A model generated the notes under the pieces. The model did not search any database, was not told the DNA's origin, and saw only the letters and a list, made by a program, of their open reading frames with translations. A program made the position numbers and the translations under genes. Positions 62,001-64,000 of a DNA stretch of 64,000 bases are shown one piece after another. The stretch covers positions 7,511,001 through 7,575,000 of the forward strand of contig CM070877.1 of the NCBI GenBank assembly GCA_036365515.1, in the 5' to 3' direction. Each line of letters begins with the position of its first letter. Position 1 is the first letter of the stretch. The DNA comes from Torymus aiolomorphi (lineage: Eukaryota > Arthropoda > Insecta > Hymenoptera > Torymidae).

Positions 62001-64000
62001 CTAAAATTTAGTTTGAAACTTGTTTACTTTACCTTCAAAGCGGTTGTGTAGATCATATTCCTTATATTATTTCATGTAAAATGAATTTGAATTTTCGATA
62101 AAAAGTATACATAAAATATAGTGCATTGGACTTAAATTTTTGATGGAATTACAAAAGAAATGTGACCCTCGTAACTGCCCAAAAGATAATAAAGCATACA
62201 ATTATTACGGGTCTGAAGTTTGCAACGTTGGAGTGCAACGAAATGAAAAAAGAAATTTATTTTGCTTCATGGTTATACGAATTAATATTAATTTTGTGTG
62301 TAGATTTAATGTTTTATTGAATAAAATCACTTTATAACAAAGATTTAGATAAAACTTCCATTGTTAATAACTTTAATTAATTGTAAAAAATTATTTCGTT
62401 GCACTCCAACGATGCAAACTTCAGACCATCAATTATTAAACTAAATTGTAGCGTTTTTCTGGTATTTTTTCAGTAGAACAGTAGAACGATCCAACAGCCT
62501 CTATATCTTAACCGCCGAAAAAAAGAATGCCACCCCCGCGCGTCTGCACTCACGTGACTGCGGGATGGATCTCGGGCCAGATCGCGCGCACGCGAGAGGG
62601 TAGATAGTTACCGCTCAATACCCGCGGTCGCGCGTCAGAGCTCGCGGCTCGTTAATCTCAAGAATTTGGGGCCGAGGGTTGCTACAATGTGGGACGCAAT
62701 TGTTTTGGAGTTTGATGTTCTGAAAATGTTTAAATTTGATATGGGTTTTTCTTTTCTTCTTAATTTTTCTTTAATTATTTTACGATTCAAGCGAGATTAT
62801 TGGGCTTTTGAAGCAAAAGAATAGATTACGTAAGCAATATTGTCCGGTTATAAGTTTATTCTTGGAATTTTAAAATAATCTTATTACAAGCAGGTCGAAT
62901 AAGTATATATAGCTTCTGTATATAGCTTCGAAAATATTAAAACTGGTTGTTCCTAACGAATTTAATTTCCGCATAAATTCAGAATTTCATTCATTTTTGA
63001 AAAGGTAGTTAAAATTCTCTACCTTTTTTTTTTTTATTAATTGGCATGAGTCTTACATGTACAGGAAGCTTACATTTGCACTAATGAAATTAGTTTCTTT
63101 GTTTTCATTGACGGCGTTCACATGCCAATACACATTGCACGTACATACACCTTAATACTTTTCACCAATTAATATATGTGTCCACTAATAATCGTCTCTG
63201 CCAATCCTCGACAATTATAATTATAATTCGACCTTTGAACATTGCTCACGTGTGTACAGCTACCGTCAAAATAAAAATAAAACATCGACGGCTATTTAAA
63301 ACCAATAATAGCTATACTTAAACTTACGCAAAAACGTACGTCGATATAGAATCAACCTCAATCGCTCCAACTATTCCCGACTCCATTCCGCGCAATTGAT
63401 CGTAACAGATTTGCCTCTGTAATCCTGCCTTCCGCAGGTGCTCTGGCTTTCCGTGTTTGATCGGGTTTTATCGCGCGCAATCTCGCTCTCGCCTTCGAAG
63501 CGGTTCAATATTTGGCTGATGTCTGAGACCGGTCAGAGCTTTTATGTAAAAGTTGTTTGATAGTCGGATGGGACGTTGTTCGATCTTCCATATAGTTTTA
63601 ATTTAATTTTAAACTTTAATATAATAACGCATGATACACTGTTGACTCTGTTATCTTGTTATTTCTGTGCAAACAATTAGCTATACCGTATGGAACTAAC
63701 ACAGTAGTCGACTGGTTGAATTTCTCTTTGTCGAACACAGTTTGATTTTACGATCATTTAGCATCAGTACAACAAATGTCAAATACCAACATAATTTTGA
63801 ACGTGTACATCTTATGCAAATACTAATAGAATTAATCAAAAAAATTTTAGAGTAGAGTATTTATATATACGAAGCGCCTGACAATCCTGTTTTTCAAAAA
63901 AAAAAAAAAAATACTTAGAAATTATTTAATTAAATAAAAACCGCGATGCCGGTAAGTAGGAATCTGCATTTGTATAACTTTGATCTAGTTTTTAAACGAG
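62001..64000. other. AT-rich stretch to the window edge
   Basis: No exon recognised. Holds a 219 bp TIR element (62209-62427), a CpG-rich patch at 62530-62660 and a poly-A run at 63897-63911. Presumably intron of the gene starting at 60573, or intergenic. Confidence 0.45.
62209..62427. mobile_element. MITE-like element of 219 bp with 35 bp TIRs
   Basis: GGTCTGAAGTTTGCAACGTT at the left is mirrored by AACGATGCAAACTTCAGACC at the right, with the following GGAGTGCAACGAAAT also paired; only one mismatch in about 35 bp. AT-rich interior. Confidence 0.85.

Overview
The window is animal nuclear DNA, AT-rich with short CpG-rich islands, and carries ordinary intron-containing insect genes. The best taxonomic clue is a selenophosphate synthetase gene (56252-57917) with an in-frame TGA at the catalytic position and a stem-loop just after it. 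From established knowledge this is the SPS1-UGA arrangement of Hymenoptera, which lack selenoproteins but keep a read-through UGA. A wasp, bee or ant relative is therefore the most likely source. This is an inference from one gene.

Layout. 1-2655: no gene seen, large fold-back repeats. 2656-11084 (+): 3' part of a peroxisomal TYSND1-type protease, with a 5.2 kb intron full of inverted-repeat elements. 11085-15946: no gene. 15947-19915 (-): TPRA1, a seven-pass membrane protein with two possible C-termini. 19916-28238: promoter region, nested fold-back repeats, and the presumed 3' region of the next gene. 28239-31089 (-): an unrecognised, probably disordered protein, with a possible alternative first exon at 42407-42489. 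31090-42406: repeats and CpG islands. 42490-47103: more repeats and two coding-like fragments. 47104-48296 (+): NOP16. 48480-50766 (-): malonyl-CoA decarboxylase. 50767-52060: shared intergenic promoter region. 52061-53836 (+): mitochondrial thiamine pyrophosphate carrier. 55100-57917 (+): SPS. 57918-60572: no gene. 60573-60715 (+): first coding exon of an unknown membrane-anchored protein, whose first intron opens with a 176 bp GA repeat. 60716-64000: repeats, no further exon recognised.

The genes are unrelated housekeeping functions: peroxisomal processing, ribosome biogenesis, malonyl-CoA turnover, mitochondrial cofactor import and selenophosphate-family chemistry. No pathway cluster is evident. 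All exon models were built by hand; intron phases and exon lengths were checked for consistency, and start sites are the least certain part.

The second theme is inverted-repeat DNA. I find about fifteen fold-back or TIR elements, several nested. They include a family with CTAGYGGAAAT-like ends whose arms are arrays of roughly 10 bp units (copies at 1128, 4933, 37068 and probably 24577), and a family with ACACTGAGA ends (6648 and 31410), one copy holding a tRNA-like sequence.
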